A stretch of 8,961 bases of DNA from NCBI GenBank assembly GCA_044370695.1, contig JBILVB010000153.1, forward strand, positions 1 to 8,961. Direction: 5' to 3'. This stretch comes from JBEIFW01 sp044370695. Its GTDB lineage: Bacteria > Actinomycetota > Acidimicrobiia > Acidimicrobiales > Ilumatobacteraceae. The position numbers and the translations under genes were made by a program. Below are positions 8,105 through 8,961 of this stretch, piece by piece (position 1 is the first letter of the stretch; every line of letters begins with the position of its first letter). Below the pieces are notes generated by a model. That model was not told where the DNA came from and did no database searches. It worked only from the letters and a program-made list of their open reading frames with translations.

Positions 8105-8961
8105 ATGCGCATCGTCGACGTCGACGCCCACGTGCACGAGCCGCTCGACTGGGTCGAGCGCACCGACCCCGGGCTGGCCGAGGTGCTCGGCCCGCCGGCC
8201 CGGTTCTTCGACATCGCGAGCAGCGTGTTCGGTGTGTCCGATCCGTCGTTCGCATCGCTGCCCGAGGCGCAGCGACCCAGGGACCGCTTCGACCTCGTGC
8301 CGCCCGGGTTCGTGACCCACCTCGAGATGACCGACGAGCGCCAACCCGATGACCACACCGCACCTGGTGACGATCCCCGCTACGGCGCGACGGCCCGGCT
8401 GGCGTGGTGCGACGAGCGGGGGATCGACGTGCAGTTCCTCAACCCGACGTTCCTCGTCGGGGCGTTCGTCCAGGCCGCCCGGGTGCGCCGGAACGACCTG
8501 GCCCAACGGATCCGGGCCTGCTGGAACACGTGGTCGACCGACGTGTGTGCCGGCCACACCGACCGGTTGATCCCGGTCACCCAGATCGACCTGAACGACG
8601 TCGGGTGGTCGATCGCCGAGATGACCCGCATGCGGGCCCGGGGCAGCCGGGCCTTCGTGATCCCCGAGGCGCCCGTCGGCGGCGGTCGCCGCACGGCCGA
8701 CGGTGGCCGCACGCTGGCCCGGTCGATCTCACACCCGGACTTCGAGCCGATCTGGGACGCGGCGGAGGATCTCGGCATGTCGCCGTTCGCCCATGTCGGC
8801 TTCGCCCGGGAGCGGATCAACCCCGGCTGGGCCAACAACGGCGCCGACGACCTGCACACGTTCAACCTCCTCAACTTCCTCGTGGCGTCGCAGATCGGGC
8901 CGCAGGCACTCGTCGCTGCGCTCGTCTACGACGGCGTGCTCGAGCGCCACCCGGGGCTCAC
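8105..8961 (+). CDS. Amidohydrolase-2 family metal-dependent hydrolase or decarboxylase, 3' end beyond the window
   Basis: An open frame of 285 codons that runs off the right edge. It belongs to the amidohydrolase-related superfamily of TIM barrels that includes ACMSD-type decarboxylases. The protein begins MRIVDVDAHVHEP: H9-x-H11 is the first-strand metal site, with E12 beside it. A long insertion (about 30-95) separates this from the barrel strands DVQFLNPTFLVG (about 108-119) and RLIPVTQIDL (about 154-163). SHPDFEPIWDAAEDLGMSPFAHVG at about 209-232 brings H230, a likely further metal ligand, and VLERHPGL at the edge is the family block before the last catalytic region, which is not seen. 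No signal peptide is visible, so it is probably cytoplasmic. The ATG has a good AGGGGG site. It diverges from the monooxygenase; acting on a product of that pathway is inference. Confidence 0.88.
   Translation, partial: MRIVDVDAHVHEPLDWVERTDPGLAEVLGPPARFFDIASSVFGVSDPSFASLPEAQRPRDRFDLVPPGFVTHLEMTDERQPDDHTAPGDDPRYGATARLAWCDERGIDVQFLNPTFLVGAFVQAARVRRNDLAQRIRACWNTWSTDVCAGHTDRLIPVTQIDLNDVGWSIAEMTRMRARGSRAFVIPEAPVGGGRRTADGGRTLARSISHPDFEPIWDAAEDLGMSPFAHVGFARERINPGWANNGADDLHTFNLLNFLVASQIGPQALVAALVYDGVLERHPGL

Noticed and set aside
6750..8363. Long alternative frames over the monooxygenase and amidohydrolase region (minus 6750-8363, plus 7127-8011)
   Set aside because: They conflict with two clearly identified proteins, and the minus frame would run through the divergent promoter region and the palindrome; compositionally biased translation.

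Overview
The window is strongly GC-rich, with G or C at nearly every third codon position, frequent GTG starts and almost no intergenic space. The gene content points to the Actinomycetota: a SigR/RsrA-type redox sigma pair, and a DUF2342 metalloprotease - tilS - hpt - ftsH block. An acidimicrobial or related lineage is my inference and is not proven by any marker here. No rRNA, tRNA, CRISPR array, insertion sequence or phage gene is visible.

Layout. (1) 1-679: the start of an unidentified leftward gene diverges from a MarR-type regulator; 18 bp separate the two start codons and hold a perfect inverted repeat that overlaps both predicted -10 boxes. (2) 712-1596: an ECF sigma factor of the SigR/SigH type and its zinc-binding anti-sigma factor, which look co-transcribed. 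(3) 1607-4262: a 50-residue single-span membrane protein, a DUF2342 zinc metalloprotease, tRNA-Ile lysidine synthetase (tilS) and hypoxanthine phosphoribosyltransferase (hpt), packed with tiny gaps or overlaps as one probable operon. (4) 4309-6096: ftsH, with its own predicted promoter. (5) 6065-7972, minus strand: a Baeyer-Villiger monooxygenase with a long N-terminal extension like 4-hydroxyacetophenone monooxygenase; its end overlaps the end of ftsH by 32 bp. (6) 7973-8104: a divergent control region with a perfect 28-bp palindrome. (7) 8105 onward: an amidohydrolase-2 family gene cut by the window edge.

Regions 2-4 are housekeeping and stress functions in an arrangement largely known from actinobacteria. 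Regions 5-7 look like accessory catabolism: a ketone-to-ester oxygenase and a metal-dependent hydrolase or decarboxylase sharing a probable operator. Several genes (marR-like, sigma factor, the 50-residue protein, the left-edge gene, possibly ftsH) have a TANNNT box about 6-9 nt before the start codon, which suggests leaderless transcripts. I see no clearly new multi-gene system. The most interesting signals are the two palindromic divergent control regions and the unannotated 50-residue protein.
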